A stretch of DNA of 59,969 bases from an uncultured Eubacteriales bacterium (GTDB lineage Bacteria; Bacillota; Clostridia; Oscillospirales; Acutalibacteraceae): assembly GCA_900316025.1 (NCBI GenBank), contig ONBJ01000002.1, positions 1-59,969 on the forward strand. Direction: 5' to 3'. Below the pieces are notes generated by a model that made no database searches, was not told where the DNA came from, and was given only the letters and a program-made list of their open reading frames with translations. The translations under genes and the position numbers were made by a program. Shown in pieces: positions 19,068 to 29,034 of the stretch (position 1 is its first letter; each line of letters opens with the position of its first letter).

Positions 19068-19107
19068 TAAAAATGCACTTCCCTGAGCATTAATCAAAGA
19101 AGTGCAT
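19068..19107 (-). terminator. Terminator of the stp-pknB operon
   Basis: On the minus strand ATGCACTTC (19107-19099) pairs with GAAGTGCAT (19081-19073), followed by TTTTAT. It lies 33 bases beyond the pknB stop. Confidence 0.75.
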
Positions 19108-19139
19108 CAAAAAATCATTATATTACGGAATTGCTCTTG

Positions 19140-21203
19140 TTATTCGTCACCGTCTTCCGTATCATCGCCGTTGTCATCGTCTGCGGTTGTAGGCTCTTCA
19201 GAGGGAACATATTCGGTCTCTGTAGGCTCTTCTTCATACGGCGGCGGAACAATCTCAGGTTCTGTAGGAGCTTCAGTGGGACGGTTTGCAGGTATATAAC
19301 TTCCTGCTGCAAACTGTACATTGGAATTTACAAAATCTATCTCATATCTTCTCCAAATCTGATTGTCTATCTCTATATAAACTACAGATGTTGCCTTTCC
19401 TCTTACCGAGAAATTGAGCGTACCCTCCGAAGCAGGAACCATTCTTCTGCTTGCAGATGCGTCAAGAACTCCGTCAACCGTAACTCTTACATCACATTCC
19501 GTTGTAGCGTTTGTAGGAAGAAGTGCCGTTATATCAAGTATCTTATACTTTTCTATACCCTTTGCGACATAAACCTTTACTGTGCTTGATTTCTGTACAA
19601 CAGAGCCTTTCATCGGACTCTGACCAAGTACTGTTTCAGCCGGCTGGTCAATTTCATTGTTATACTCGTAGTCAAATGCAAGACCTGCTCCTGCAACTGC
19701 CTCAGATGCCTGATCCCTTGTCATATTGGAAAGGTCGGGAACTGTAACCGTTGTCTTTACAACCGTTTTCTTAACGAAAACCTTTACACTTTCGGTAACG
19801 GCAATTTCACTTCCTGCCTTCGGTGTTGTATCTCTTACTATATCCTCGGCTGTGTTCTCGTCCTCGATATAAACAACCTCAGCCGACAAACCTTTTGCTT
19901 TTATCTTTGCCACAGCAGTTTCTTCGGGGTCGCCTGCAACATAGGGTACTCCTATGAGTGTATCGGAGCTGTTTACGGTAAGGGTAATCACTGCACCCTC
20001 TTTTACCTTCTTTGAACCCGCTTCAGGCTCCTGAGCAAGTATCTCACCCTCAGGCTTGCTCGCATCATATACATTTATAACGTCCCAGTTGAAATTAACG
20101 GACTTGTCCGAAGTTACATCGGCATATTTCTTTCCTATAAAATCAGGAATATCTACGGAAGCCGTATTGCTTGCTTCGCATGAATGCAGCAGTGCAAGCG
20201 AACCGAACAGTATGGCACAAAGTATAAATGCTGTGAAAATTCCCACAAGTGCATTGAATACGGGTGAACGTCCCTTTTCTGCCGCCTCTGCATACTTTGC
20301 ATACATAGCCTCTTCTTCATCGGGCGGAAGCTCCTCATTGTCTGCCGGATATTCATAGCCGAACACTGTACCCGGCTTCTTGTTTACCTCCTGCAAATCC
20401 CTGAGCATATCCTCTGCGGATTTGTAACGCTGTGACGGTTCTTTTCTCATAGCCTTGAGCGTTATTTCCTCAAGTCCTTCGGGAATATCAGGATTTATCT
20501 CTCTGGGCGGCTGAGGGTTGGACTGTAGCTGCATAATTGCTACGGAAACCGCATTTTCAGCTTCAAACGGAAGCTTTCCTGTAAGCATTTCATAAAGCAT
20601 TACACCTATTGAATACACATCGCTTTTTCCGTCTGTTCTGTCGCCCTTTGCCTGTTCGGGAGCTATATAGTGAACCGAGCCTATTGCTTTATCAGTCATT
20701 GTACGTGTTTCGGTATTGGAAAATCTTGCTATTCCGAAATCAGTTACCTTTATTGTGCCGTCCTGAAGAAGCATCATATTCTGCGGCTTTACGTCCCTGT
20801 GGACTATTCCCTTTTCGTGGGCATGCTGCATTGCCTTCAGTATCTGACTTGTAAAGTATACTGCCATTTTCCAGTCAATTTTATTTTCCTGCTGGTCAAG
20901 ATACTCCTTCAACGTTATTCCGTCGATGTACTCCATTACAATATACTGTATGACATCTCCGAAGCTTACATCGTAAACCTTGACTATATTCGGGTGTGAC
21001 AATACAGCTATAGCCTTGGATTCATTCTTGAAGCGTCTTATAAACTCTCCGTTTTTTGAAAACTCGTCCTTCAGTATCTTTATAGCTACAATTCTGTTAT
21101 TCTTTACATCTCTTGCCTTGTATACGGTTGCCATTCCGCCTACGCCTATAAGCTCCTGTATTTCATATCTTCCGTCAAGTTTCTTTCCCACATACTTATC
21201 CAT
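19140..21203 (-). CDS. pknB: PASTA-domain serine/threonine protein kinase (PknB/PrkC type)
   Basis: Membrane Ser/Thr kinase that senses peptidoglycan fragments and controls cell wall growth, division and germination. 687 residues. The kinase domain (about 8-270) has the P-loop LIGVGGMATVYKA, Lys in VAIKILK, HRDVKPQNM and DFGIARFS. One transmembrane helix lies at about 325-345, then three PASTA repeats (about 355-565), then an extracellular region without a recognised domain and a Pro/Thr/Glu/Asp-rich tail. I prefer ATG 21203: GGGAG is 8 bases before it, while the GTG and ATG at 21212 and 21209 are too near the SD. It overlaps or abuts stp, its partner phosphatase. Confidence 0.93.
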   Translation of the reverse strand: MDKYVGKKLDGRYEIQELIGVGGMATVYKARDVKNNRIVAIKILKDEFSKNGEFIRRFKNESKAIAVLSHPNIVKVYDVSFGDVIQYIVMEYIDGITLKEYLDQQENKIDWKMAVYFTSQILKAMQHAHEKGIVHRDVKPQNMMLLQDGTIKVTDFGIARFSNTETRTMTDKAIGSVHYIAPEQAKGDRTDGKSDVYSIGVMLYEMLTGKLPFEAENAVSVAIMQLQSNPQPPREINPDIPEGLEEITLKAMRKEPSQRYKSAEDMLRDLQEVNKKPGTVFGYEYPADNEELPPDEEEAMYAKYAEAAEKGRSPVFNALVGIFTAFILCAILFGSLALLHSCEASNTASVDIPDFIGKKYADVTSDKSVNFNWDVINVYDASKPEGEILAQEPEAGSKKVKEGAVITLTVNSSDTLIGVPYVAGDPEETAVAKIKAKGLSAEVVYIEDENTAEDIVRDTTPKAGSEIAVTESVKVFVKKTVVKTTVTVPDLSNMTRDQASEAVAGAGLAFDYEYNNEIDQPAETVLGQSPMKGSVVQKSSTVKVYVAKGIEKYKILDITALLPTNATTECDVRVTVDGVLDASASRRMVPASEGTLNFSVRGKATSVVYIEIDNQIWRRYEIDFVNSNVQFAAGSYIPANRPTEAPTEPEIVPPPYEEEPTETEYVPSEEPTTADDDNGDDTEDGDE

Positions 21204-21208
21204 AAACA

Positions 21209-21952
21209 TCACTCCCGAATATTATTTGCATACAAAACAGCAACGGATATATTATCCGCACCGCCGTGATTTTTAGCTTTTTCAACCAAGGCTTTTGTAA
21301 GCTCGTCACCCTCATAAAGCCTTGAGTAACTAAGTATGCTCTCACCTGATATATAATTTGACAGTCCGTCCGAACATACTATAATAATGTCGTTGCTCTC
21401 GAACGGAAACTCAATATAATCTGTCCGAACACTCGGACTTACACCAACCGCTCTGGTTATGTAGTTTCTGTTTGGATGTACCCTTGCCTGCTGTGGCGTA
21501 AGTTCCCCACGGTTGACCATTTCCTGTACTACGGAATGATCCTCCGTAATCTGTCTTATCCTGTTCCTGTGTATACAATAAACCCTGCTGTCGCCGACGT
21601 GAGCCACCATCGCCCACCTTCTGCATACAACCACAAGCTCCATTGTAGTTCCCATTCCGTGCAGAGATATATCTCTTTTCTGTCTGTTATAAACCGCACT
21701 GTTTGCCTTAGCTACTACTTCACACAGGAAGTTCTCGGACTGAGCCTCACTTGCGTGAATATCAAAAAAGCTCATATTTTCCCTTGCAATCTCTGCTGCC
21801 GTACTGCTCGCAATACTTCCGCCGTTCACTCCGCCCATTCCGTCACAAAGCACTGCCCACATTACTTTTCCGTCATGCAGAAATCCTCCGTCTACGGAGT
21901 CCTGATTGCTTGAGCGTACCAAACCAATATCTGTTCTGGTGTAAAGCTCCAT
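21209..21952 (-). CDS. stp: PP2C-family serine/threonine phosphatase
   Basis: Metal-dependent phosphatase that reverses PknB phosphorylation. 247 residues, typical of bacterial Stp/PrpC. Motifs: TDIGLVRSSNQDSVDGG with the metal Asp (about 6-22), LCDGMGGVNGG, VGDSRVYCIH, TEDHSVVQEMV and CSDGLSNYI, then GGADNISVAV. The start at 21952 has a consensus AAGGAGG 8 bases upstream; a longer form from 22021 would extend into rlmN. It ends at the first codons of pknB, so the two are translationally coupled. Confidence 0.94.
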   Translation of the reverse strand: MELYTRTDIGLVRSSNQDSVDGGFLHDGKVMWAVLCDGMGGVNGGSIASSTAAEIARENMSFFDIHASEAQSENFLCEVVAKANSAVYNRQKRDISLHGMGTTMELVVVCRRWAMVAHVGDSRVYCIHRNRIRQITEDHSVVQEMVNRGELTPQQARVHPNRNYITRAVGVSPSVRTDYIEFPFESNDIIIVCSDGLSNYISGESILSYSRLYEGDELTKALVEKAKNHGGADNISVAVLYANNIRE

Positions 21953-21987
21953 TCCGATGTCCTCCTTTTCTATAAATTTTTCCCGTT

Positions 21988-23019
21988 TCAGGATATATGT
22001 TTTCTCCTCAGCTGTCCGCATGAGGCATCTATATCTGAACCCAGAGTTCTCCTTACCGTTGCTGCTATGGAATTACTCTCAAGGATTTTACTGAATTCTT
22101 CCAGCCTTTTCTTTTTGCTTTTTCTGTAATCCGAACCGCTTACACTGTTTACGGGTATAAGATTTACATGACATATCATACCTTTTATAAGCTTTGCAAG
22201 CTCATATGCACACTCTCTGCTGTCATTTACGCCGTCTATCATAGCGTACTCAAAGGTTATTCTTCTTCCTGTAGTTTTAGCATAATATCTGCAGCTTTCG
22301 ATAAGCTGTCTTACTCCGTACTTTCTGTTTATCGGCATTGTCCTGCTTCTTATACTGTCGTTTGGTGCGTGCAGCGATACCGAAAGCGTTATCTGTAATT
22401 TAAGCTCAGCAAGTTCGTATATCTTAGGCACTATTCCGCAGGTTGACAGCGTTATATGTCGCATTCCTATATTCATTCCCTTGTCGCTGCTAACCAGTGA
22501 AAGAAATTTTATCACGTTTTCAAAATTATCGAGCGGCTCTCCCATTCCCATAAGAACTATGTTGGAAATTTTTATTCCGTTATCCTTTTCCGCCTGCTGT
22601 ATCTGAGAAATCATTTCGGAAGGCGTAAGATTTCTTGCAAATCCGCTTTTTCCTGTCGCACAGAACGTACAGCCCATTCTGCAGCCGACCTGCGTTGATA
22701 TACATATAGTATATCCGTGATGATAGCTCATAAGAACCGCTTCTATAAATTCTCCGTCATTCAGTCGGTAAAGATATTTTACCGTACCATCATAACAGGA
22801 AATCTGCTTTTTTTCAATAGCTGCACACGCAATATAATATTTCTCTGATAAAGTTTTTCTGATATTAAGCGGAATATTCAGCATTTCATCAAAAGATGAA
22901 GCATTTTTTCCGTGAAGCCACAAAAATATCTGACCTCCTCTGTATGCAGGCAGCTCCAAAGCTTTCATTTCTTCGCAAAGCTCCTCATATGAGAGAGATT
23001 TTATATCTTTAAGTCTCAT
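21988..23019 (-). CDS. rlmN: Dual-specificity 23S rRNA A2503 / tRNA A37 C2-methyltransferase (radical SAM)
   Basis: Adds a methyl group to C2 of adenine in 23S rRNA and some tRNAs, tuning translation accuracy. 343 residues. The radical SAM cluster is CRMGCTFC inside CISTQVGCRMGCTFCATGKS (about 100-120). The conserved mechanistic cysteine near the end is in DIDASCGQLR (about 335). The sequence begins with KDIKSLSYEEL, typical of RlmN. It is in the standard Firmicute order between rsmB and stp. Confidence 0.96.
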   Translation of the reverse strand: MRLKDIKSLSYEELCEEMKALELPAYRGGQIFLWLHGKNASSFDEMLNIPLNIRKTLSEKYYIACAAIEKKQISCYDGTVKYLYRLNDGEFIEAVLMSYHHGYTICISTQVGCRMGCTFCATGKSGFARNLTPSEMISQIQQAEKDNGIKISNIVLMGMGEPLDNFENVIKFLSLVSSDKGMNIGMRHITLSTCGIVPKIYELAELKLQITLSVSLHAPNDSIRSRTMPINRKYGVRQLIESCRYYAKTTGRRITFEYAMIDGVNDSRECAYELAKLIKGMICHVNLIPVNSVSGSDYRKSKKKRLEEFSKILESNSIAATVRRTLGSDIDASCGQLRRKHIS

Positions 23020-23070
23020 CAGTATGACCTCACTGTTTTTATAAAATGTAAAATTTAAAATTTAAAATGC

Positions 23071-24402
23071 TCAGCCTGTTCTTTCAAACAGACTTATGAA
23101 AAATCCGTCATTACTCTCACACGGCAGCAAAGTAACGGCATTCTCCATACTATCTATCTTTTTGATTATACCACTATTCAAAGTAATGTTCAAGGGTTTA
23201 AACTCTGAATATTCAGATAAAAACCTTTTTACATTCAGCTCGTTTTCCTCAGGATTCAGCGTACAGGTTGAGTATACAAGCCTTCCTCCCTTTCTGACGT
23301 ACTTCGAGCAATTGCAAAGAATATCGTACTGAAGCTGAGGAAGCTCCTTAAACCCGAGATTTTCCTTGTATTTTATTTCGGGCTTGCGTCTTATTATTCC
23401 GAGTCCCGAGCAGGGAACATCGCACAATACCCTGTCTGCCAATGGCATATCGTTTTTTTCAAGTGCGTTCCTTACTTCGGCTGAGATATTCTTTATGCCA
23501 AGCCTGTAAGCTCCGTTATGTATAAGCTTTACCTTATGCTCATACATATCAAATGCCTTTATGCTTCCCTTACCGTTCATAAGCTGTGCCATAGTAAATG
23601 CTTTTCCTCCTGGTGCGGAACAGAAATCATAAACCGTCATTCCGCTTTCGGGAGCAAGAACCTCGCAGCATATCTGTGAGGATATATCCTGTGCGTGAAA
23701 AAGTCCTTGTCTGTACTCTTCTTTAGCTTCTATCGAACCCGTATCGGAGAGAAAAAGAGCGTTTTCGGAAATATCGCTTTCAGTACACGATATACCGCTT
23801 TTTTCAAGAGAAGCTTTCAGAGTGGCTTTATCCGTTTTCAGGGTATTTACTCTGACTGTAAGCTTTGCTCTGCCCATAGTGTTTTCCATTATGCTCACTG
23901 CATTTTCTTCGCCGTATGAGCTTATCCAAAGATTTACAAGTTCTTCGGGGACGGAATACACTATGGAATAATATCTGATTTTTTCCTTATTCCTGTCAGG
24001 CAGTTTATATCTGCATTCCGCTCTGAGCATACTTCTGAGAACTCCGTTTATAAAGCCTGATGCTTTATTAAGCCTCATATCCTTTGCAAGCTTTACGCTT
24101 TCGTTTACTGCGGCACTTTCGGGAATTTTATCCATAAACAAAATCTGCAAAACCGCCATTCTCAGAATTTCAAGCACTTCGGCTTCTATCTTTTTGAGCC
24201 TTATATTGGTGTATTGCCTTATTATAAAATCAAGCAGTATTTTTCTCTCCAGAACGCCGTATACCAACGCTGAACAAAAAGACGCTTCTGCTCCCTTTAA
24301 ACCGTTCTGCTTTATTCCGTTGTTGAGTGCTATATTTGAATATGCTCCCTCACGCTCAATTTTCAGCAGAATTTTAAGTGCCGTCTTTCTCGAATTTGCC
24401 AT
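23071..24402 (-). CDS. rsmB: 16S rRNA m5C967 methyltransferase
   Basis: Methylates C967 of 16S rRNA. 443 residues. An N-terminal NusB-like RNA-binding domain (about 1-130) precedes a Rossmann methyltransferase with the SAM loop YDFCSAPGGKAFTMAQ (about 255), the catalytic region CDVPCSGLGIIRRKPE (about 320) and YSTCTLNPEENE (about 385) that carry the two conserved Cys. It starts with the usual RKTALKILLKIEREGAYSN. Order fmt-rsmB-rlmN is conserved, although repeat copy 6 splits fmt from rsmB here. Confidence 0.95.
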   Translation of the reverse strand: MANSRKTALKILLKIEREGAYSNIALNNGIKQNGLKGAEASFCSALVYGVLERKILLDFIIRQYTNIRLKKIEAEVLEILRMAVLQILFMDKIPESAAVNESVKLAKDMRLNKASGFINGVLRSMLRAECRYKLPDRNKEKIRYYSIVYSVPEELVNLWISSYGEENAVSIMENTMGRAKLTVRVNTLKTDKATLKASLEKSGISCTESDISENALFLSDTGSIEAKEEYRQGLFHAQDISSQICCEVLAPESGMTVYDFCSAPGGKAFTMAQLMNGKGSIKAFDMYEHKVKLIHNGAYRLGIKNISAEVRNALEKNDMPLADRVLCDVPCSGLGIIRRKPEIKYKENLGFKELPQLQYDILCNCSKYVRKGGRLVYSTCTLNPEENELNVKRFLSEYSEFKPLNITLNSGIIKKIDSMENAVTLLPCESNDGFFISLFERTG

Positions 24403-24457
24403 AATTATCTTTCCTCAACAGTATGTTTACTCTGTTTACCTTCAGCTTCGCTCAGGC

Positions 24458-24554
24458 TGCGATTGCAGACGACAAAAGCGTTCCGCTTTTGTCGAATTTC
24501 AAGGGTTTCCCTTGAAATTCCACTGAAGCTTAGCTTCAGTGGTCTGCAATCGCA
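24458..24554 (-). repeat. Cloverleaf intergenic element, copy 6 (order P-R-Q on plus)
   Basis: Outer stem TGCGATTGCAGAC (24458-24470) with 24542-24554; the end pair is T-A rather than G-C, again matched on both sides. Arms GACAAAAGCG/CGCTTTTGTC, AATTTCAAGGG/CCCTTGAAATT, CCACTGAAGC/GCTTCAGTGG. Confidence 0.92.
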
Positions 24555-24604
24555 TCACACTCACGCAAAGCTCTTTACTAAAAATTTTATATGCCTGCTC
24601 TGTT

Positions 24605-25522
24605 TTATCCGAAAACCGTACCCCTGGTTATTCTGTAACCTCTTACATAGTCGGCGGCAGATATACGCTTTTTGCCCTCGGGCTGAACCTCCAGTATCTC
24701 GACAGCCTTATCTCCGCAGGCAACAGTAAGCGGATTTTCATTTATTACCGTACCGATTTCGCCTTTTGAATCAGCTATTCTTGTAGAAAATATTTTAAGC
24801 CTTTTTCCGTTTACAACAGTAACCGCAACAGGCCACGAGTTCAGTCCTCTTACCTTGTTGTGAACCTCCTGTGCCGTTCTGCTCCAGTCAATTCTGCAAA
24901 GCTCCTTTGTAAGCATAGGTGCATAGCTTGACTCTTCGTCATTCTGTTTTTGCGGAACTACTGTATTATTTTCAACGGCAGTCAGGGTTTTTACTATAAG
25001 CTCTGCCCCCATAACTGATAGGCGGTCATGAAGCTCGCTTGCAGTTTCGTTTTCGCCTATCTCAGTTTCAGATTTAAGCAGCATATCGCCTGTGTCAAGA
25101 CCTTCTGCCATATTCATTGTAGTTACTCCTGTTTTAAGCTCTCCGTTTAAAACGCTCCACTGTATAGGGCCTGCTCCTCTGTACTTTGGAAGAAGTGATG
25201 CGTGTACATTTATACAGCCGTATTTCGGAAGTTCAAGTATATCCTTAGGCAGAATTTTTCCGTAAGCTACAACAACTATAACATCAGGTTCAAGCTCCGA
25301 CAGAATTTTAAAAGCCTCACCGTCTTTCATTGATACAGGCTGATACACAGATATTCCGTATTTCAACGCACATTCCTTTACAGGCGGCGGAGTCATAGCA
25401 TATCCTCTTCCCTTTGGCTTGTCGGGCTGAGTGAAAACACTCAAAACCGTATGACCGCCTTCTATGATTTTCTCCAGCGGCTTTACCGCAAAATCCGGAG
25501 TTCCCATATAAACTATATTCAT
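24605..25522 (-). CDS. fmt: Methionyl-tRNA formyltransferase
   Basis: Formylates initiator Met-tRNA using 10-formyltetrahydrofolate. 305 residues. NIVYMGTPDFAVKPLE opens the protein, and the catalytic region INVHASLLPKYRGAGPIQW is near residue 105, with VTTMNMAEGLDTGDML after it. The start at 25522 is 9 bases after GGAGG; an ATG at 25528 is too close. Partner of the deformylase gene just upstream on the same strand. Confidence 0.95.
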   Translation of the reverse strand: MNIVYMGTPDFAVKPLEKIIEGGHTVLSVFTQPDKPKGRGYAMTPPPVKECALKYGISVYQPVSMKDGEAFKILSELEPDVIVVVAYGKILPKDILELPKYGCINVHASLLPKYRGAGPIQWSVLNGELKTGVTTMNMAEGLDTGDMLLKSETEIGENETASELHDRLSVMGAELIVKTLTAVENNTVVPQKQNDEESSYAPMLTKELCRIDWSRTAQEVHNKVRGLNSWPVAVTVVNGKRLKIFSTRIADSKGEIGTVINENPLTVACGDKAVEILEVQPEGKKRISAADYVRGYRITRGTVFG

Positions 25523-25566
25523 AAACATTAACCTCCTTAACAAAACCTTCGGCTTCACTCAAACAA

Positions 25567-25661
25567 GGCGATTGCAGACATCAAAAGCCTTGCTTTTGAT
25601 AAATTAAAGGGTAAACCCTTTAATTTGCCAGCAGACTTATCTGCTGGGGTCTGCAATCGCC
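25567..25661 (-). repeat. Cloverleaf intergenic element, copy 7 (order P-R-Q on plus)
   Basis: Outer stem GGCGATTGCAGAC (25567-25579) with 25649-25661, 13 bp. Arms ATCAAAAGC/GCTTTTGAT, AAATTAAAGGG/CCCTTTAATTT, CCAGCAGA/TCTGCTGG. It is only 31 bases from a copy of the second repeat family. Confidence 0.92.
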
Positions 25662-25692
25662 CCGATGCTGACGAAAGCAAAAGTATGTAGCA

Positions 25693-25776
25693 GTTTAAGG
25701 GTTTCACCCTTAAAAATCCTGACCAAAGGCTCTGCCTTTGGAAACCGCAAGCCTTTAAAAAGGCTTGACCTGAATT
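25693..25776 (-). repeat. 3'-flank triple-hairpin element, copy b
   Basis: Same three hairpins as copy a, here on the minus strand, 33 bases downstream of the def stop. CAAGCCTTTAAAAAGGCTTG keeps pairing although its inner bases differ from copies a and c (T-A instead of the G.T/C-G neighbours). Confidence 0.85.
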
Positions 25777-25808
25777 TTATGTTTTTCTCATCAAAATTAA
25801 AGTATAAA

Positions 25809-26279
25809 TTACTCAACCTCTGAGGGCTTCAGCATTCTTATGGTCTTATCCTTGAAGAGTATGCCGTCCAGATGGTCAAGCTCGTGACAAAGACATCTTG
25901 CAAGAAGAGCTTCACCCTTTACGGTAAATTCATTACCGTTTCTGTCGAAAGCTTTAACGGTAACGTACATAGGTCTTTGCGTAACGCCCCACTGATTAGG
26001 GCAGGACAGACAGCCCTCTACTTCCTCCTGAGTTCCGCTCTGCTCGGTTATTTCTGGATTTACAAGCTCAAGTTCAATTTCCTGCTCGGGTATATTTATT
26101 ATTACAACCCTGCGTAAAATTCCGACCTGCGGTGCTGCAAGACCTATTCCGTTTGCCTGTGCAAGAGTTTCTTTCATATCATCTATAAGCTGTGATAATC
26201 TTCCGTCAAATTTGGTAACGTAATGACATTTTTTTGTCAGAACGCTGTCACCTTCCTTAACTATGTTTCTTATAGCCAT
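25809..26279 (-). CDS. def: Peptide deformylase
   Basis: Metal hydrolase removing the formyl group from new proteins. 156 residues, type I size. The three family motifs are present: GIGLAAPQVG (about 44-53), EGCLSCP with the metal Cys (about 86-92) and CHELDHLDG with the two metal His (about 128-136). The ATG at 26279 follows GGAAGGAAAAT; an upstream in-frame start would add a non-conserved peptide. Confidence 0.95.
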   Translation of the reverse strand: MAIRNIVKEGDSVLTKKCHYVTKFDGRLSQLIDDMKETLAQANGIGLAAPQVGILRRVVIINIPEQEIELELVNPEITEQSGTQEEVEGCLSCPNQWGVTQRPMYVTVKAFDRNGNEFTVKGEALLARCLCHELDHLDGILFKDKTIRMLKPSEVE

Positions 26280-26321
26280 ATTTTCCTTCCTTTCAACCCA
26301 CAAAATTCCCGAAAATATTTT

Positions 26322-28823
26322 CTACAAAATAGTATCAGGATTTACATCTATATAAGCCGCAACCTCGTTAAGTTTTTTATTCCTGCCGTACTCAATGAGC
26401 AGCTTTGCCATCATTTCTCTGAAAATCTTACTGTTGCGGAATTTCATTACACATTTATATCTGTATTTATTGTTCATTCTGCTGACCGTAGCAGGCGAAT
26501 ATCCTAAAATTCTCAGAGGTATTGATGGATATTCCTTCTTAGCCTTATCTATCAGCATTTTAGTAAATTCAGCCGCCGAAGTTCTTGTCTTTTCCTCGTC
26601 CGCTCCGACAAAGCCAACCATACATATATCCGAAAACGGCGGATACAGCATTGCCTTACGCATAGCTATTTCGTTTTCATAGAAGCTGTCGTAATCCTGC
26701 TTTGATGCAAGAAGTATCGTAGGATTTTCGGGAGTATATGTCTGTATTACAGCCTTTCCCTCAATACTTCCTCTGCCTGAGCGTCCTACAACCTGAGTCA
26801 GAAGAGAAAAGGCTCTTTCATAGCTTCTGTAGTCATCAGAGTAAAGCATCTGGTCTGCGGACATTACACCTACAAGCGTGACGTTCGGAAAGTCAAGACC
26901 CTTTGCAACCATCTGCGTACCAATCATTATATCATATTTTCCGTCCGAAAAATCTTTCAGCTTTTTTTCGTGGGAAAATTTAGCCATAGTGGAATCCGCA
27001 TCAAGGCGAAGTATTCTTGCATTAGGAAGTGCGTCTGCCAGAATCTGCTCGGCTTTCTGAGTACCAAGTCCCGAAAATCTCAGCCCGTTTCCGTGACATA
27101 CGGGACATTCCTGCTGTAAAGGCTCGGAATATCCGCAGTAATGACACATAAGCCTGTTGTTGTCGGAATGATATGTAAGCGATATTGAACAGTTCGGACA
27201 GCTTATAACCTCGTTGCACTTCTTACAGGAAACAAACGTATTGTGACCTCTTCTGTTAAGCAGTATTATGGACTGTCTGCCGTTTTCGAGGTTTTTTTCA
27301 AGACCTCTCAGAAGTTCTTCGCCGATACCGCTGTAATTTCCTCTTTGATTTTCCTCGTTCATATCAGAGATTATAACCTTTGGAAGTATTGCAGTACCAT
27401 ACCTATTCCGCATAATGTTTATGGAATATCTTTCCTTTTTGCAGTTGTAAAAGCTTTCAACCGACGGCGTGGCAGATGCAAGAAGAAGCAGACAGTTGTT
27501 TTTAATACATCTGTATTTTGCAACATCTCTTGCGTGAAATCTGGGGTTTGACTCGGATTTATAGGTGTATTCCTGTTCCTCGTCCATAATGATAAGTCCC
27601 AGATTTTCAAACGGAGCAAATACGGCACTTCTTGTGCCTACTGCAATCTTAGCATATCCGTTACGCACACGCTTCCATTCGTCAAGTCTTTCCCCTACAG
27701 AAAGTCCGCTGTGAAAAACAGCTACACTGTTTCCGTATCTTTCCGTAAAAAGGTTTATAAGCTGAGGTGTAAGTGCTATTTCGGGAGTCATAACTATAAC
27801 TCCCTTTCCATCGCTTACAGCAGTATCTATAAGCTTTATGAACACGGAGGTCTTTCCCGAACCAGTGACACCATACAGCAGCGATACCTGTGCTTTTCCT
27901 GAATTATAGCGGACTTTAAGGTCATCATATGCTGCCTGCTGCTCCTGTGTAAGAACAATGCTGTCATTTTTTCGTCTTGTACTGTACCTTATAGGAGTTC
28001 GGAAAATTTCCTCGTCAAAGTACTCGGCGACACCTTTCTTTACAAGCGTATCTGCAACTGAATGCGTATAACCCGAAAAATAACAAAGTTCCTTTACCGA
28101 TACCGCAAAAACCGTACTGAGTATTTCGTAGACTTCATTCTGTTTTGCGGTAAGCTTCACATTGTCGGGAACGTCCTCTTTTATTCTTATCATTTTCTGA
28201 AGCTTATCTCCGGTTTTTCTTGAAGCCTCGTCCTCTCTGTTAAGTATACCTTTCATATACATATCATACAGAACGGAGCTTTCGGGGGGGATTTCAAGAG
28301 CCGTATGTATATCATCACGTCTTGCGGCTTTTTTTCTTGCCGAAAGATACCTGTATACACTTTCTTCTTCACGGCTCATAAAATCAGCACCGCTCTTGTA
28401 CTCATCGTTTATACTGTAAAAAGTATCTATCCTGTAGTTTATTCCTGACGGAAGCATAGCTCTGACACAATCGTACATTGTACAGTAGTATCTGCTCTTC
28501 ATAAATCCGACAAGCTCTGTAAGCTCCTTTGTAAGAACAGGCTTTTTATCGAGTACTTCAAGAATTTCCTTGTACATACGGCTGTCACCGATAACCTCTT
28601 TTGTGTACATAATCAAAGACTGTCGCTTTACGTTTCCCCTGCCGAACGGAACTACCGCACGACACCCTGCAATACAGCAATCAATAAGTTTTTCGGGTAC
28701 TCTGTACTCAAATATCTTATCAAAATGATAGGCGGTCTTCTCAGTTGCTACACCTGCAAGCAGTATTTTTTCTCCCTCAGGAGATTTTTCTGTATCAATA
28801 TCACCTGTGATTTCTTCTGCCAT
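26322..28823 (-). CDS. priA: Primosomal replication restart helicase PriA
   Basis: Superfamily 2 3'-5' DNA helicase that reloads the replisome at collapsed forks. 833 residues. N-terminal DNA-binding region (VATEKTAYHFDKIFEYRVPE), Walker A YGVTGSGKTSVF (about 316), Walker B IIMDEEQEYTYK (the usual DEEH replaced by DEEQ, seen in other Firmicutes), two zinc-binding sets CKKC/CPNC and CHYC/CPVC (about 520-570), and QVVGRSGRG (motif VI) near 700. It starts four bases after rpoZ. coaBC, often between rpoZ and priA, is absent. Confidence 0.95.
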   Translation of the reverse strand: MAEEITGDIDTEKSPEGEKILLAGVATEKTAYHFDKIFEYRVPEKLIDCCIAGCRAVVPFGRGNVKRQSLIMYTKEVIGDSRMYKEILEVLDKKPVLTKELTELVGFMKSRYYCTMYDCVRAMLPSGINYRIDTFYSINDEYKSGADFMSREEESVYRYLSARKKAARRDDIHTALEIPPESSVLYDMYMKGILNREDEASRKTGDKLQKMIRIKEDVPDNVKLTAKQNEVYEILSTVFAVSVKELCYFSGYTHSVADTLVKKGVAEYFDEEIFRTPIRYSTRRKNDSIVLTQEQQAAYDDLKVRYNSGKAQVSLLYGVTGSGKTSVFIKLIDTAVSDGKGVIVMTPEIALTPQLINLFTERYGNSVAVFHSGLSVGERLDEWKRVRNGYAKIAVGTRSAVFAPFENLGLIIMDEEQEYTYKSESNPRFHARDVAKYRCIKNNCLLLLASATPSVESFYNCKKERYSINIMRNRYGTAILPKVIISDMNEENQRGNYSGIGEELLRGLEKNLENGRQSIILLNRRGHNTFVSCKKCNEVISCPNCSISLTYHSDNNRLMCHYCGYSEPLQQECPVCHGNGLRFSGLGTQKAEQILADALPNARILRLDADSTMAKFSHEKKLKDFSDGKYDIMIGTQMVAKGLDFPNVTLVGVMSADQMLYSDDYRSYERAFSLLTQVVGRSGRGSIEGKAVIQTYTPENPTILLASKQDYDSFYENEIAMRKAMLYPPFSDICMVGFVGADEEKTRTSAAEFTKMLIDKAKKEYPSIPLRILGYSPATVSRMNNKYRYKCVMKFRNSKIFREMMAKLLIEYGRNKKLNEVAAYIDVNPDTIL

Positions 28824-28827
28824 ATTC

Positions 28828-29034
28828 TTATTCGTTTATATCAGGCTCCAGTATATTAAACTTATGCTTTTTAAATTCCTCTATCGCCAGAAGAACAGGT
28901 TTTTCATCTAAAGTCTGTTCTTTTTTCTTCACATCGGCGGAAATTTCTCTCGCTCTTTTGGCAACGGCTATTACCAGCGAATATCTTGTAGTTCTGTTAG
29001 CCAGCATATCATCAACAGACGGTCTTCTCATCAT
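28828..29034 (-). CDS. rpoZ: DNA-directed RNA polymerase omega subunit
   Basis: Small subunit that helps assemble RNA polymerase. 68 residues. RRPSVDDMLA..TTRYSLVIAVAKRAREI matches the conserved N-terminal core with the Arg-rich helix. It overlaps the gmk stop by a few bases in the usual gmk-rpoZ order. Confidence 0.93.
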   Translation of the reverse strand: MMRRPSVDDMLANRTTRYSLVIAVAKRAREISADVKKKEQTLDEKPVLLAIEEFKKHKFNILEPDINE